Positions 6,062-15,572 of a DNA stretch of 64,000 bases are shown in pieces. Location of the stretch: contig CAZGQD010000005.1 of assembly GCA_964527395.1 (NCBI GenBank), positions 1 through 64,000 on the forward strand, in the 5' to 3' direction. The stretch comes from GCA-2688265 sp964527395 (GTDB lineage: Archaea > Nanobdellota > Nanobdellia > Woesearchaeales > GW2011-AR9). The notes under the pieces were generated by a model that had not been told where the DNA came from, did not search any database, and saw only the letters and a list, made by a program, of their open reading frames with translations. The stretch's first letter is position 1. Every line of letters starts with the position of its first letter. The position numbers were made by a program, and so were the translations under genes.

Positions 6062-8253
6062 AACTGTTGGCAATCCATAGTGATTTTATTGAGTTTAAAG
6101 CAAAGAAAAAGGCCTTTAAAAAGGCAGAAGAAGACGTAAGTAAAGAAGTTGAACGTGTAGAAGAATGTTTAGTGATATTTACTGCAGCTGAAAGTTCGGA
6201 TGAAGCAGGTGCTGCTAAGGTGCTTGAGAATTATGTGGCTGAAGTGAAATCTATCTCAGAGCAAGTAAATTGTAATAAAATTGTACTTTATCCATATGCA
6301 CACCTTAGTTCTGATTTAAGTAATCCTTCATTTGCATTAAAGATTATGCAAGATGCTGAAAAAGAGTTGAAGAAATCTAAGGATTATGAGGTTTATCGGG
6401 CACCATTTGGGTGGTATAAATCATTTAATATCTCTTGTAAAGGGCATCCATTGTCTGAATTAAGTAGGAAAATTGGTTGTGAAGATAAGAAAAGTAGTTT
6501 GAAGCGTGAGTATAAAGATGAGGTTTTTGCTTTTGAGGCTAAGGAACTTGATTCTAGTGATAAAATTAAGATGCGAGCTGCTCTAGTTCTTGCTGCAGTT
6601 GTTAAAAAATTGTATCCTAAATCTGAAATTAGTGATTGTGGTTTTTATCATGACCAAGTTTATTTGGATATTTCTGGAATTAAACTGCAGGAGAACAATT
6701 TTGGAGCTTTAAAAAAGCAGATGAGAAAATTGATTAGTGCAGGAGATAAAATTAAGAAAGTTGTTAGTTCTAAAGTTGCTAATGATTTGCAAAAAGATAT
6801 TTTGTCTGACATTGGTAAAGATGGGGTAGCTTATGGACTTGGAGATGTAACTATTGTATCTAGATTTTTAGGTTCTTTGAGTGGTGCTGTTGATTCAATT
6901 GGTGCTTTTGAACTAGTTTCATTGGGGTCGGTTTATTGGAAAGGAAATCAGGAGAATAAGCAGCATATGCGTATTCGTTTAGTGGCGTTTTCTGACAAAA
7001 AGGGACTTGATGATTGGAAACAAGCATTAAAAGAAGCAGAAGATAGATCGCATCTTAAGATTGGTAAAGAAATGGGATTGTTTGTGCAGTCAAAATTGGT
7101 TGGTTCTGGACTTCCGTTAATTGCACCAAAAGGGATGGTTATTCGAAGTGAAGTTGTAGATTTTCTTTGGGAATTGCATAAGTTGAAAGGTTATAAGCGA
7201 GTTTGGACTCCACACATTGCAAAGAAAGATTTGTATAAAACTAGTGGGCATTGGGACAAATTTGGAGATGAATTGTTTAAAGTTAAAGGTAAGACTGAAG
7301 AGTTTATTATGAAACCTATGAATTGTCCGCACCATATGCAGATTTTTGATGGTTTTGAGTATAGTTATCGTGATATGCCAATAAGGTTTTTTGAACCAGC
7401 TACAGTTTATCGAGATGAAAAGAAAGGACAGCTTCATGGTTTGAGTAGAGTTAGAGCAATCACACAAGATGATGGACATCTATTTTGTCGTGTTCATCAA
7501 ATAAAAGAAGAAGTTGCTGTTGTTGTTGGAGTAATTCAAGAGTTTTATCGGACTTTAGGGATGGATAAAGGATATTGGGTCTCTCTTTCAGTTCGAGGTG
7601 AAGATAAATCTAAATATCTTGGCTCAGAGAAAGTTTGGAAAGTTGCTGAGAAGGCTCTTAGTGATGTAGCTAAAGATTTAAAGTTGCCTTTTAAACGAAT
7701 GGAAGGTGAAGCTGCATTTTATGGGCCTAAATTAGATTTTATGTTTAAAGATTCTCTTGGACGAGAAAGACAGCTTGGAACTGTACAATGTGATTTTAAT
7801 TTACCTGAACGGTTTGATTTGAGCTTTGTGAATGAAAAAGGTGAAAAGGAGCGTCCTGTAGTAATTCATCGTGCTATTTCTGGAAGTTTGGAGAGGTTTA
7901 TGGGAGTTATTATTGAACATTTTGCTGGTAAGTTTCCATTATGGCTTAGTCCAGAGCAAGTTAGAATCTTGACAGTAACAGATAGGGGTTTTGAATTTGC
8001 AAGTGATCTTTGTTTGAAATTATCTAAATTAGGTTTTAGAGTTGAAGTGGATAACAGGACAGAAACTATTGGTAAAAAGGTTCGTGAGGCTCAATTGGAT
8101 CAGGTGAATTATATTTTGACAGTTGGTGACAAAGAAATTGATACTGGCTGCATTGCTGTACGTGATCGTGGTACTGGAAAAACTGAATTTGGAGTAGCTG
8201 TTGATTCTTTTTTGGCAGATTTAGTTGCTGAAAGAGATGAGAGGAGGCTTTAG
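6058..8253 (+). CDS. thrS: Threonyl-tRNA synthetase, archaeal type
   Basis: Charges tRNA-Thr in the cytosol. The N-terminus (MKLLAIHSDFIEF) begins the archaeal DTD-like editing domain (~1-145), which removes mischarged serine. The class II catalytic core follows: GLPLIAPKG, KPMNCPHH with the zinc cysteine, motif 2 (FFEPATVYRDE), and motif 3 (IHRAISGSLERFM, ~residue 605). The anticodon-binding domain begins near LSPEQVRILTV (~635). The 731-aa length is normal or slightly long for archaeal ThrRS. Its start is embedded in a hairpin and overlaps a small ORF, and a Thr-rich leader peptide lies ~200 nt upstream, so regulation by threonine or charged tRNA-Thr is suspected. Confidence 0.97.
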   Translation: MKLLAIHSDFIEFKAKKKAFKKAEEDVSKEVERVEECLVIFTAAESSDEAGAAKVLENYVAEVKSISEQVNCNKIVLYPYAHLSSDLSNPSFALKIMQDAEKELKKSKDYEVYRAPFGWYKSFNISCKGHPLSELSRKIGCEDKKSSLKREYKDEVFAFEAKELDSSDKIKMRAALVLAAVVKKLYPKSEISDCGFYHDQVYLDISGIKLQENNFGALKKQMRKLISAGDKIKKVVSSKVANDLQKDILSDIGKDGVAYGLGDVTIVSRFLGSLSGAVDSIGAFELVSLGSVYWKGNQENKQHMRIRLVAFSDKKGLDDWKQALKEAEDRSHLKIGKEMGLFVQSKLVGSGLPLIAPKGMVIRSEVVDFLWELHKLKGYKRVWTPHIAKKDLYKTSGHWDKFGDELFKVKGKTEEFIMKPMNCPHHMQIFDGFEYSYRDMPIRFFEPATVYRDEKKGQLHGLSRVRAITQDDGHLFCRVHQIKEEVAVVVGVIQEFYRTLGMDKGYWVSLSVRGEDKSKYLGSEKVWKVAEKALSDVAKDLKLPFKRMEGEAAFYGPKLDFMFKDSLGRERQLGTVQCDFNLPERFDLSFVNEKGEKERPVVIHRAISGSLERFMGVIIEHFAGKFPLWLSPEQVRILTVTDRGFEFASDLCLKLSKLGFRVEVDNRTETIGKKVREAQLDQVNYILTVGDKEIDTGCIAVRDRGTGKTEFGVAVDSFLADLVAERDERRL

Positions 8254-8385
8254 GTAGGTTATTTTTTCTTTTGATTTTTTCTTTTTAAGTAGTTTTTTTG
8301 TTGCTATTTTGTTTTTTCATTAATTTAAGCATAATCTTTATATAGTGAATTGTAGGAAGAGAGGGTACTTTGTTTTAATTTATTT

Positions 8386-8469
8386 GCCGAGGTGGCACAA
8401 TCTGGTACTGCGCAGGATTGCTAATCCTGTTTCCTTCGGGATTTCTGGGTTCAAATCCCAGCCTCGGCG
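8386..8469 (+). tRNA. tRNA-Ser (GCU)
   Basis: Type II tRNA of 84 nt: acceptor GCCGAGG/CCTCGGC with discriminator G, anticodon stem CAGGA/TCCTG, loop TTGCTAA giving anticodon GCU, long variable arm TTTCCTTCGGGATTT, T-loop TTCAAAT. No intron and no encoded CCA. A TATA-like CTTTATATA lies at about 8336-8344, and a T-run at 8474-8481 is a likely terminator. Confidence 0.95.
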
Positions 8470-8567
8470 CTTCTTTTTTTAAATTAAATTCCATTAAAGT
8501 TTTGTTCTTTTTTATATTGTTGTGGTCGGTAGATTTAAATAGGTGAAAAACCTTTTTTTGTTTTAGG

Positions 8568-10220
8568 ATGGTAGGTAAAAATAATTCTTTTTTGGATTCA
8601 AAGCAGTTTAAAGTAAGTGTTTTGGCTGTTATTGTGATACTAAGTGTTTTTGTTTTGTTTAATTTGATTGGTCAAAGTGATGAAGCAATAGTAGGACATG
8701 CTGGTGGGGATGCAGATATGGCATCAACTTTAACGGATTTAACTGTTGATGTTGATTTGAGTGGTGATTCAGGTGAAACAGAAATAGAAATTCCTGGATT
8801 AACTTTTGAAGGGAAAGAGCTTTGTGAGGATAATGATGGTTATTGGGTAGGTTTATCAGAAGAGAATACTTGTTTTGAGGGAGTTTGTTATGATAAGTTA
8901 GATTTTCAAGGTGTGACTTGTGGAGATACAATCACTGCAGATGGGAAATATATTTTAAAGTCTTCTTGTGTATTATTGCCTGGAGCTGGAGCTAGCCATG
9001 GTATTGAAATATTATTAGATGATTCAACTACAGAAGTTTTGCTTTATTGTGAGAGTGGAGATACTTTTAGGAATGGATTAAGTAGGGGTTCTCCGAGTGG
9101 GATTTATGTTAGGGATTCTAGTAGTTCTGGAGTGGATCCAAAAGTGACAATTGTTGGCTGTGGGATAGAGGGATTTACTAATGGGGTTTATCTTTCAGGT
9201 GTAAGTGATTCTGAATTTGCAGGTTTGACAGTTACTGATTCAGAAGAAGTAGGGATTTATGCAAATGGTGGCTCAGATAATAATTTTTGTGGGAATAGTA
9301 TTCAGGATTCAGGAACAAGGGGAGTTTATTTTTATCAAACAGAGGAGCCAGATTTTCAAGAAAATGTAGTTTATGGATCAGGACTTTACGGAGTATATTT
9401 CAGTGAAGTATATGCTTTTGATTTAAGAGATAATGTAATTACTTCATCAGCTGCAGACCCTTCTTCTTCTTCTTCAGGCAGTGAAGTCTATATTGATTCC
9501 TCAGATGAAGGTTATTTTAAAAATAATGACTTGTGTGGTTTAGATGGTGCAAAGACGTTAACTTGTTCGTCTAGTACAGGAATTATAGGTGATGGGAACA
9601 GCTTTGATTTATATTCTGCTTGTGATGAGAATTGGCCAGATTTAGAAGATGGGAGTGGCACAGGAGATTATACTGGATGTAGTTCAGGAGTTGGTTATGG
9701 GTCAGGAGCTATGTCTGGAACTTTTGAAATAGATTTGGATAGAGATAATTTTGGCAGTGTTGGAAGTGGTGGTTTAGATTGTGATGATTCAGATGCTTTA
9801 GTGAACCCAGATGCTACTGAGATTTGTAGTGATGGCGTAGATAATGATTGTGATTCTATTACTTCTGATGATATCAGTGATGGGTTTTGTAGCTGTGCTT
9901 CAGGAGAAAGTATGTATTATGTTGATTTAGATGTTGATGGATATGGTGCAGGAACAGTTAGTTGTCAAAGGACTGGAAGTCCAGGTTATTCTGAATATAG
10001 TACTGATTGTGATGATTCTGATTTTGATGTCAATCCAGGAGCTACAGAAGCTTGTGATTCAGTAGATAATGATTGTGATGGTACTGTTGATGAAGATGAT
10101 GTTTGTGGTAGTTTCGAAATAATTGGAAATGTTTATTATGATGATGAGGTAGTTGATGATGGTGTTTTGGATTTTGATGATGTAAAAAAATTCATAAAGC
10201 AGACATATGGGACTAGTTAA
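8568..10220 (+). CDS. Surface beta-helix protein with C-terminal dockerin-like motif
   Basis: 550-aa acidic exported protein, first gene of a five-gene surface operon (TATA-like GATTTAAAT at 8532-8540, about 30 nt before the ATG). An N-terminal membrane segment (~13-33) is followed by EAIVGHA, a motif shared by operon members. Residues ~120-330 form a NosD/periplasmic-copper-like right-handed beta-helix with GIYVR and GVYLSG-type turns. Two MopE-like putative metal-binding repeats follow (CDDSDALVNPDATEIC, CDDSDFDVNPGATEAC). The C-terminal ~30 residues (VVDDGVLDFDDVKKFI) resemble one half of a dockerin or EF-hand. It may bind calcium and attach to the cohesin-like neighbour; that is inference. 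Role unknown. Confidence 0.75.
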   Translation: MVGKNNSFLDSKQFKVSVLAVIVILSVFVLFNLIGQSDEAIVGHAGGDADMASTLTDLTVDVDLSGDSGETEIEIPGLTFEGKELCEDNDGYWVGLSEENTCFEGVCYDKLDFQGVTCGDTITADGKYILKSSCVLLPGAGASHGIEILLDDSTTEVLLYCESGDTFRNGLSRGSPSGIYVRDSSSSGVDPKVTIVGCGIEGFTNGVYLSGVSDSEFAGLTVTDSEEVGIYANGGSDNNFCGNSIQDSGTRGVYFYQTEEPDFQENVVYGSGLYGVYFSEVYAFDLRDNVITSSAADPSSSSSGSEVYIDSSDEGYFKNNDLCGLDGAKTLTCSSSTGIIGDGNSFDLYSACDENWPDLEDGSGTGDYTGCSSGVGYGSGAMSGTFEIDLDRDNFGSVGSGGLDCDDSDALVNPDATEICSDGVDNDCDSITSDDISDGFCSCASGESMYYVDLDVDGYGAGTVSCQRTGSPGYSEYSTDCDDSDFDVNPGATEACDSVDNDCDGTVDEDDVCGSFEIIGNVYYDDEVVDDGVLDFDDVKKFIKQTYGTS

Positions 10221-10246
10221 TTTATGATAAAAAAAGGTGTTTTAAG

Positions 10247-12346
10247 ATGGCAAGAAAAAGAAAGGTAAATAAAAAGAAGAGTGCTTCGAAATCGAAGTCT
10301 GTTCATAATAATGTGAAGAATAAAAAAAGTCATTCTTTAAGGCATAGTAAGACTGCAGAAGAACAAAGTACTAAGATTTTTGTTCTAGTGGCTGTTGCTA
10401 TTGCTGTTTTGGTTCTTGGAACACTGTTTTTGTTTACTTATCAGGATCGTGATGCTGCTATTGCAGGAGAAGCTGTAAGATATATTGCTGATTCAGGAAC
10501 TTGTGGTAGTGGAGAGATCTGTTTTGGTTATAAAGATGGTGATGGCAATTTAAACCTTGTAAATTATGCAGAAGTAGGTTCTTATGTTGATTATGAAGGA
10601 AGTTCCTCTACTGAAATAAATGATGTTTTTAATCTAACAGTTTATGTGAACTTAGATGGTTTACAAGAGAATAGTTTTTATACATTTGAGACTCCAATAA
10701 CTTATCCTCAAGATTTGGTTACTTTAGAGGAATATTATTTTACTGTGGAAGGACAATTATATCAAGCAGATTCTAGTGTTATTAATGGAGTTATAGGAGC
10801 AACAGGAAGTGAAACAGGAGTTTATTATTTTAGTGATGATGGTTCAGGTAATGTTAATTTTCAGTTAGCACCAGATTTGAGTTCTTCAGGAGTTAGTTTG
10901 AATGATGAAGGTTATTTTGAAGTAGTTACTTTTAGTTTTAGGGCTGTTGATGGAGCTAAAGGAGATAGTGAGTTAGAGTTTGATAGCTCAAAGGATTTGT
11001 TATTTGGGTATGTTGATTCTTTAAGTGTTTTTGTAGAAAAAGATTTAGCTCCAAATAGTGTTTTTAATGTAGATGTGGTTTCTGATGTGACTTGTCCTTC
11101 AGTTTGTTTAGATTCAGATGGGGATACTTGGTGCGATAGTAGGGAAATTGCAGAATTTGGAGAAGATACTACTTATCATTTAGATCCTAATGAACATCCA
11201 TTGGATACAGATTCAGATGGTTTTTCTGATGATGTTGAAATTTATTTTGGAACAGACGCAGGGATTACTAGTCCTCCAAATCCAGATGCTGATCAGGATT
11301 ATCCTTTTAATCTAGATTGTGATGATTATTTTGATCAAAGTTTGACTTCTGATGCACCAGATGATTTTTTACTTAAAGGAGGAGATTGTGATGATGAAGA
11401 TGATACTGTTGGTGCAGGAACTTTATATTTTGAGGATTTAGATAGAGATGGTTTAGGGAATATAGAGTCAGGTGCTTACCTTTGTCCAGATGAAATTACA
11501 ACAATTCATGTAACAGATAGAACAGATAGTTGTGATGATTATGCTGATTCAACAGGTGCTTGTGAATCTTGTGATGCAATCTATTATGAGGATTTAGATG
11601 GAGATGGATATGGTTCAGGAACAGCAGCTTGTTCAGGTGAATTATCTAATCCAGTAGCTGGAGGAACAGATTGTGATGATTCTGATAGTACAATAGGTGC
11701 ACCAAGTGATTATATAGATTCAGATGGTGATGGTTATGGAAATTCAGATATTCTTGTTTGTGAGGGAGTAGATGATGGAACTGATTGTGATGATGCTGTG
11801 TACAGTGAAACTAATATTTGTGGCTCATGTGCTTCAGGAGAGAGTTTACAATATGTAGATTCAGATTCAGATGGTTATGGTGCTGAGGCATCTAGTTGTG
11901 TGCTTGATGGTAGTTCAGGATATGTTTCAGTTGGTGATTATCAAGGAGAAGATTGTGATGATTCATCTCATGATGTTGATAATGATTGTTCTGTTTCTGC
12001 TGCTGTTGAAGCTGCTACAGTTACAATTGTTGATTCATCTGGAGCCGAGCTAAGTGGTTTGTCGTCATTAACAGTTGGAGGACAATATACTTTTGATGTG
12101 TCTGTGACTGCTGATTCAGACTTTTCAGATCACTTGTTATTGTTACAAGTTATTTCGAGTAGTACTGGAGAAGTTGAGTTATTAGTGTCTCAGTCTATGC
12201 CAGCTTTGACAAGTGGATCTACGGAATCTATGTCAAGTAGCTTTACACCTACAGCAGGAGGAGATTATACTGCGCAATTGTTTGTTTGGGATGATTGGCC
12301 AGCTAGTGGGGGAACTTCGCTTGTTTCATCAGTGGAGGTGAGCTAA
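10247..12346 (+). CDS. Surface protein with cohesin-like domain and Asp-rich repeats
   Basis: 699 aa. A basic cytoplasmic N-terminus (~45 residues), a membrane segment (~45-66) and the motif AAIAGEA are followed by a cohesin-like beta-sandwich (~95-285: FNLTVYVNLDGLQ, TFETPITYPQDLV, FSFRAVDGAKG). Next come Asp-rich TSP3/MopE-like calcium-binding repeats (DSDGDGYGN, DCDDSDSTIG), and a C-terminal ~115-residue beta-sandwich (HLLLLQVIS, QSMPALTSGS, AQLFVWDDWPASGG). The same C-terminal domain ends the protein at 15573. The stop codon overlaps the next start (TAAATG). The cohesin assignment rests on pattern and on the dockerin-like partners, so it is moderate. Confidence 0.7.
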   Translation: MARKRKVNKKKSASKSKSVHNNVKNKKSHSLRHSKTAEEQSTKIFVLVAVAIAVLVLGTLFLFTYQDRDAAIAGEAVRYIADSGTCGSGEICFGYKDGDGNLNLVNYAEVGSYVDYEGSSSTEINDVFNLTVYVNLDGLQENSFYTFETPITYPQDLVTLEEYYFTVEGQLYQADSSVINGVIGATGSETGVYYFSDDGSGNVNFQLAPDLSSSGVSLNDEGYFEVVTFSFRAVDGAKGDSELEFDSSKDLLFGYVDSLSVFVEKDLAPNSVFNVDVVSDVTCPSVCLDSDGDTWCDSREIAEFGEDTTYHLDPNEHPLDTDSDGFSDDVEIYFGTDAGITSPPNPDADQDYPFNLDCDDYFDQSLTSDAPDDFLLKGGDCDDEDDTVGAGTLYFEDLDRDGLGNIESGAYLCPDEITTIHVTDRTDSCDDYADSTGACESCDAIYYEDLDGDGYGSGTAACSGELSNPVAGGTDCDDSDSTIGAPSDYIDSDGDGYGNSDILVCEGVDDGTDCDDAVYSETNICGSCASGESLQYVDSDSDGYGAEASSCVLDGSSGYVSVGDYQGEDCDDSSHDVDNDCSVSAAVEAATVTIVDSSGAELSGLSSLTVGGQYTFDVSVTADSDFSDHLLLLQVISSSTGEVELLVSQSMPALTSGSTESMSSSFTPTAGGDYTAQLFVWDDWPASGGTSLVSSVEVS

Positions 12347-13609
12347 ATGAAGAGGCTAAGTTTGTTTTTTTCATTTATTTTTATTTTTGTTTTGTGTAGT
12401 TCAGTAATTTTTGCATTAGATGTAAGTGTAGATGCTAGTTCTAGTCCAGTTGTGATAAGTGGAAGTTGTACTGCTCAAGAAACAGTGATGGTTCAAGTAT
12501 CTTCAAATGGGATTTTAGCTTATATTGGTGAAACAACAGCAGATTCAAATGGAGATTATTCTTTAGAATTTACATCTACTTCTGAGGGAACTCATTCAAT
12601 TTCAGTTTCCTGTGATGGCGATTATTTAACTGATAGTTTTGATATTGGTTCTACAACAAGTTCTTCTTCTACAAGCGATACAGGTTTTTGGGTCCAAGTT
12701 GACTCAAGTTCAAGTTCTGTGGCAATTACAGGGTTTTGTTCAGAAGGAGATGTAGCAACAATGCAGATCTCTTATGGTGGTCTTTTAGCATTTATTGGTG
12801 AAGGAGATGTTGATTCAAATGATGAATTCTCTGTGGATTTTACATCTACTGGTGATGGGACCCATAGTATTTATATTTCTTGTGCTGGTGAAACACTTAG
12901 TGGTGATTTTTGTGTAGGTAGTTCTTGTAGTTCTACTCTTGTAACTTTTGGGTCTGTTGATTCAGGAGATGTTACTGAAACAACAGGGACAACAGATGAT
13001 GGAGGGGATTCAGGAGGTTCTTCTTCAGGTGGTTCATCAGGTGGAGGAAGGGGTTCATCTTATTATTCAGATGATTCTTCAAGTGGTTCAACTGATACAA
13101 CTGATGATGGTACGTGTACTGAGAGTTGGTTTTGTGGTGAATGGACTGAATGTAATGGTGGTCAACAAACAAGAAGTTGTGCTGATGAGCACTCTTGTGG
13201 GACTTACTTAGATAGGCCTGAGGAGACAAGAGATTGTACTGAAGAAGGTAGTAGTAGTTCTAGTTCATCTAGTGGAAGTTCTCAAGGAAGTAGTGGTACA
13301 ACAAACCCACCTTCTAGGGAAACTCAATATGTTCAAGAAACTAGCTTTATGGATCCAGTATACTTCTTTTTTGCAGAGAATTGGTTGTTGGTTCTAATTG
13401 GAGTTTTTGTTTTGTTGGTATTAATTGGAGGGATTGTATTCTTTCTAAAATATCGTGAGCACCATGCTCCTGCAGCAAATATGGATGAATTGCACGGTTA
13501 TATCGCTTCAGAAAGGGAAGCAGGAATGACTGATCAACAAATTGAGACGAGTTTAGTTGAAAGTGGTTGGGCCAAATCTGAGGTTGATCAAGGTTTGGGA
13601 ATAAATTGA
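12347..13609 (+). CDS. Membrane-anchored surface protein with thrombospondin type 1-like domain
   Basis: 420 aa. Signal peptide (~1-24, ending FAL-D), then two tandem ~85-residue beta-sandwich repeats (VDASSSPVVISGSC and VDSSSSSVAITGFC), a Ser/Gly-rich stretch, a thrombospondin-type-1-like module (WFCGEWTECNGGQQTRSC, ~260-285), another Ser-rich linker, a C-terminal membrane helix (~345-368), and a cytosolic tail with a UBA-like or SHOCT-like helix pair (AGMTDQQIETSLVESGW). It could be the membrane anchor for the secreted partners encoded on both sides. Start overlaps the stop of the preceding gene, indicating coupled translation. Confidence 0.75.
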   Translation: MKRLSLFFSFIFIFVLCSSVIFALDVSVDASSSPVVISGSCTAQETVMVQVSSNGILAYIGETTADSNGDYSLEFTSTSEGTHSISVSCDGDYLTDSFDIGSTTSSSSTSDTGFWVQVDSSSSSVAITGFCSEGDVATMQISYGGLLAFIGEGDVDSNDEFSVDFTSTGDGTHSIYISCAGETLSGDFCVGSSCSSTLVTFGSVDSGDVTETTGTTDDGGDSGGSSSGGSSGGGRGSSYYSDDSSSGSTDTTDDGTCTESWFCGEWTECNGGQQTRSCADEHSCGTYLDRPEETRDCTEEGSSSSSSSSGSSQGSSGTTNPPSRETQYVQETSFMDPVYFFFAENWLLVLIGVFVLLVLIGGIVFFLKYREHHAPAANMDELHGYIASEREAGMTDQQIETSLVESGWAKSEVDQGLGIN

Positions 13610-13636
13610 GAGATAATATTAAATGAGGATGTTTAG

Positions 13637-15571
13637 ATGGCAAAAGGGCAAGTTAATGATTCAAAGAAAATTTTTGTAGGTTTATTTTTTGTGTTGGTTT
13701 TAATAGGGATTGTTGTCATTGGAGCATCCTTGTTTTCAGAATCAGATGGAGCTATTGCAGGTCAAGCTATAAATTATAACTCAGAAGGTGAAGTTTATGA
13801 AATAAGTGGGTCAGATAGTTGTGGAGCAGAACTTGATATTGAAGGGGCAACTTATGTTATTTCAGCAGATTTAGATTGTACTAGTGTAGTAGATTCTCCT
13901 GGTTTGAATGTGATTGCAGATGAAATTGAGTTATATTGTGAGGAAGGTGTTACAATAATTGGGCCTTCTGAGGGAGATTATGCTGGTATTTTATTAAGTG
14001 AAGGAAAGGATGTAGAAATATATGGATGTAATATTGAAGGATTTAAGAATGGCCTTTATTTGGATACTGATTTTGAATCAGTAGGAGTATATTATGGGTC
14101 AGTAAGTAATAGTGATGCTGAAGGAATTTATATCGATTCTTTTAGTGAGAGCTATTTTGAATCAGTTTTAATAAGTAATGCAGGAGCACAAGGTATTTAT
14201 TTAAGTGAAAATACAGAAGGTGTTATTTTTGTGGATATTTCAATTAGTGGTAGTAGTGCAGAAGCAATTAACATTGCTTCAGAAGGGAACATTTTGAATA
14301 ATATTCACATTTCTGATGATAATGGGTATGGAATTATGGTTTCTGCAAGTAATAATGAATTAAATAATGTAGTTAGTTGTGGTTTGGATTTAGGATGTCA
14401 TAGTGGTTTGACAGGTTTATTAGGTTCGGGCAATTATTTTAGTAATGTTGGAGTTGATTGTGATAGTGGTTGGCCTAAATTGAATACAAATTATTATTTA
14501 TGTGAAGATGTTGAGGTTAGTTGTGATGATGGTGGAGATAATGATTTAGATGGTGCTTTTGATTCAGAAGATTCAGATTGTATCTGTGATGATGGTACAA
14601 TTAAACAATATTATGAGGACTCTGATGGTGATGGATATGGGGAATATTCTTCAGGTCCGGTATGTTCAAGTGATTTAAGTAACCCTGTAGAAGATGGAAC
14701 TGATTGTAATGATTTAGATGAAGAGATTAACCCAGGGGAGGCTGAAATAATCTCTGATGGCATAGATCAAGATTGTAGTGGTGTAGAGTTAGTTTGGTCA
14801 GATCTTTCTTCTCAAGATGAGTGTTCTACTTTTAATGGGCAATGGGATTCTGAAACAAGTTCTTGTTCTCCAGTATCAGATGGTGCTAATTGTGAAAATC
14901 CTTCAACTTGGTATACTGATTTTGATGGAGATGGATATACTTCTGGAGGATCGGAAGTTTGTAGCCAACCAGAAAATACTATTGATTATTCATTGGGTGA
15001 AGATTGTGATGACAATGATGGTGGTGTTCAAGGAGAAAATACTTGGTATACTGATGGTGATGGAGATGGATTTACATCAGGGTCATTGGAAGCTTGTCAG
15101 CAGCCAGAAAATACAATAGCTTCTAGTAAAGGTGAAGATTGTGATGATGGAAATTCTGGAGAAAGTGAAGCTAGCTATTATACAGATGAAGATAGTGATG
15201 GATATGGGGATAGTGATTCAGGAGTTTTATATTGTTCTGATTCAAGTGATGTGAATAATCCAACTATGACTGGAGGAGATTGTAATGATAATGATGCTGA
15301 TCAGAGTCCTGGTTTGCAAGAGATCTGTAGTGATGGTAAAGATAATAATTGTGATGGGAGCATTGATGAAGCAGATGATTGTTTAGATCTTAGTGGTGTA
15401 GATATTTCTGAGATTGATGAAGATGAGTTCAATGAGGAGATGTTAATGAATTTAGGCGTAGAAGTTACAAGTGGAAGTCCTTATGAGGGGTATGATTTAA
15501 ATGATGATGGGTACTTGACTCTTGAAGATATTAAAGAGTATATACGTGCAAAATTAGGAGGGAGCAGTTAA
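13637..15571 (+). CDS. Surface beta-helix protein with dockerin-like C-terminus (paralogue of 8568)
   Basis: 644 aa. N-terminal membrane segment (~14-33) then GAIAGQA; right-handed beta-helix (~60-270); several Asp-rich repeats of the YTDxDGDGYxSG and DCDDxDxxxxP types; and a C-terminal DLNDDGYLTLEDIKEYI, a good match to a dockerin calcium loop plus helix. Same domain order as the product of 8568, so the two are duplicated relatives. It is the fourth gene of the operon, with its stop one base before the next ATG region. Ca-dependent docking to the cohesin-like proteins is inferred. Confidence 0.75.
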   Translation: MAKGQVNDSKKIFVGLFFVLVLIGIVVIGASLFSESDGAIAGQAINYNSEGEVYEISGSDSCGAELDIEGATYVISADLDCTSVVDSPGLNVIADEIELYCEEGVTIIGPSEGDYAGILLSEGKDVEIYGCNIEGFKNGLYLDTDFESVGVYYGSVSNSDAEGIYIDSFSESYFESVLISNAGAQGIYLSENTEGVIFVDISISGSSAEAINIASEGNILNNIHISDDNGYGIMVSASNNELNNVVSCGLDLGCHSGLTGLLGSGNYFSNVGVDCDSGWPKLNTNYYLCEDVEVSCDDGGDNDLDGAFDSEDSDCICDDGTIKQYYEDSDGDGYGEYSSGPVCSSDLSNPVEDGTDCNDLDEEINPGEAEIISDGIDQDCSGVELVWSDLSSQDECSTFNGQWDSETSSCSPVSDGANCENPSTWYTDFDGDGYTSGGSEVCSQPENTIDYSLGEDCDDNDGGVQGENTWYTDGDGDGFTSGSLEACQQPENTIASSKGEDCDDGNSGESEASYYTDEDSDGYGDSDSGVLYCSDSSDVNNPTMTGGDCNDNDADQSPGLQEICSDGKDNNCDGSIDEADDCLDLSGVDISEIDEDEFNEEMLMNLGVEVTSGSPYEGYDLNDDGYLTLEDIKEYIRAKLGGSS

Positions 15572-15572
15572 A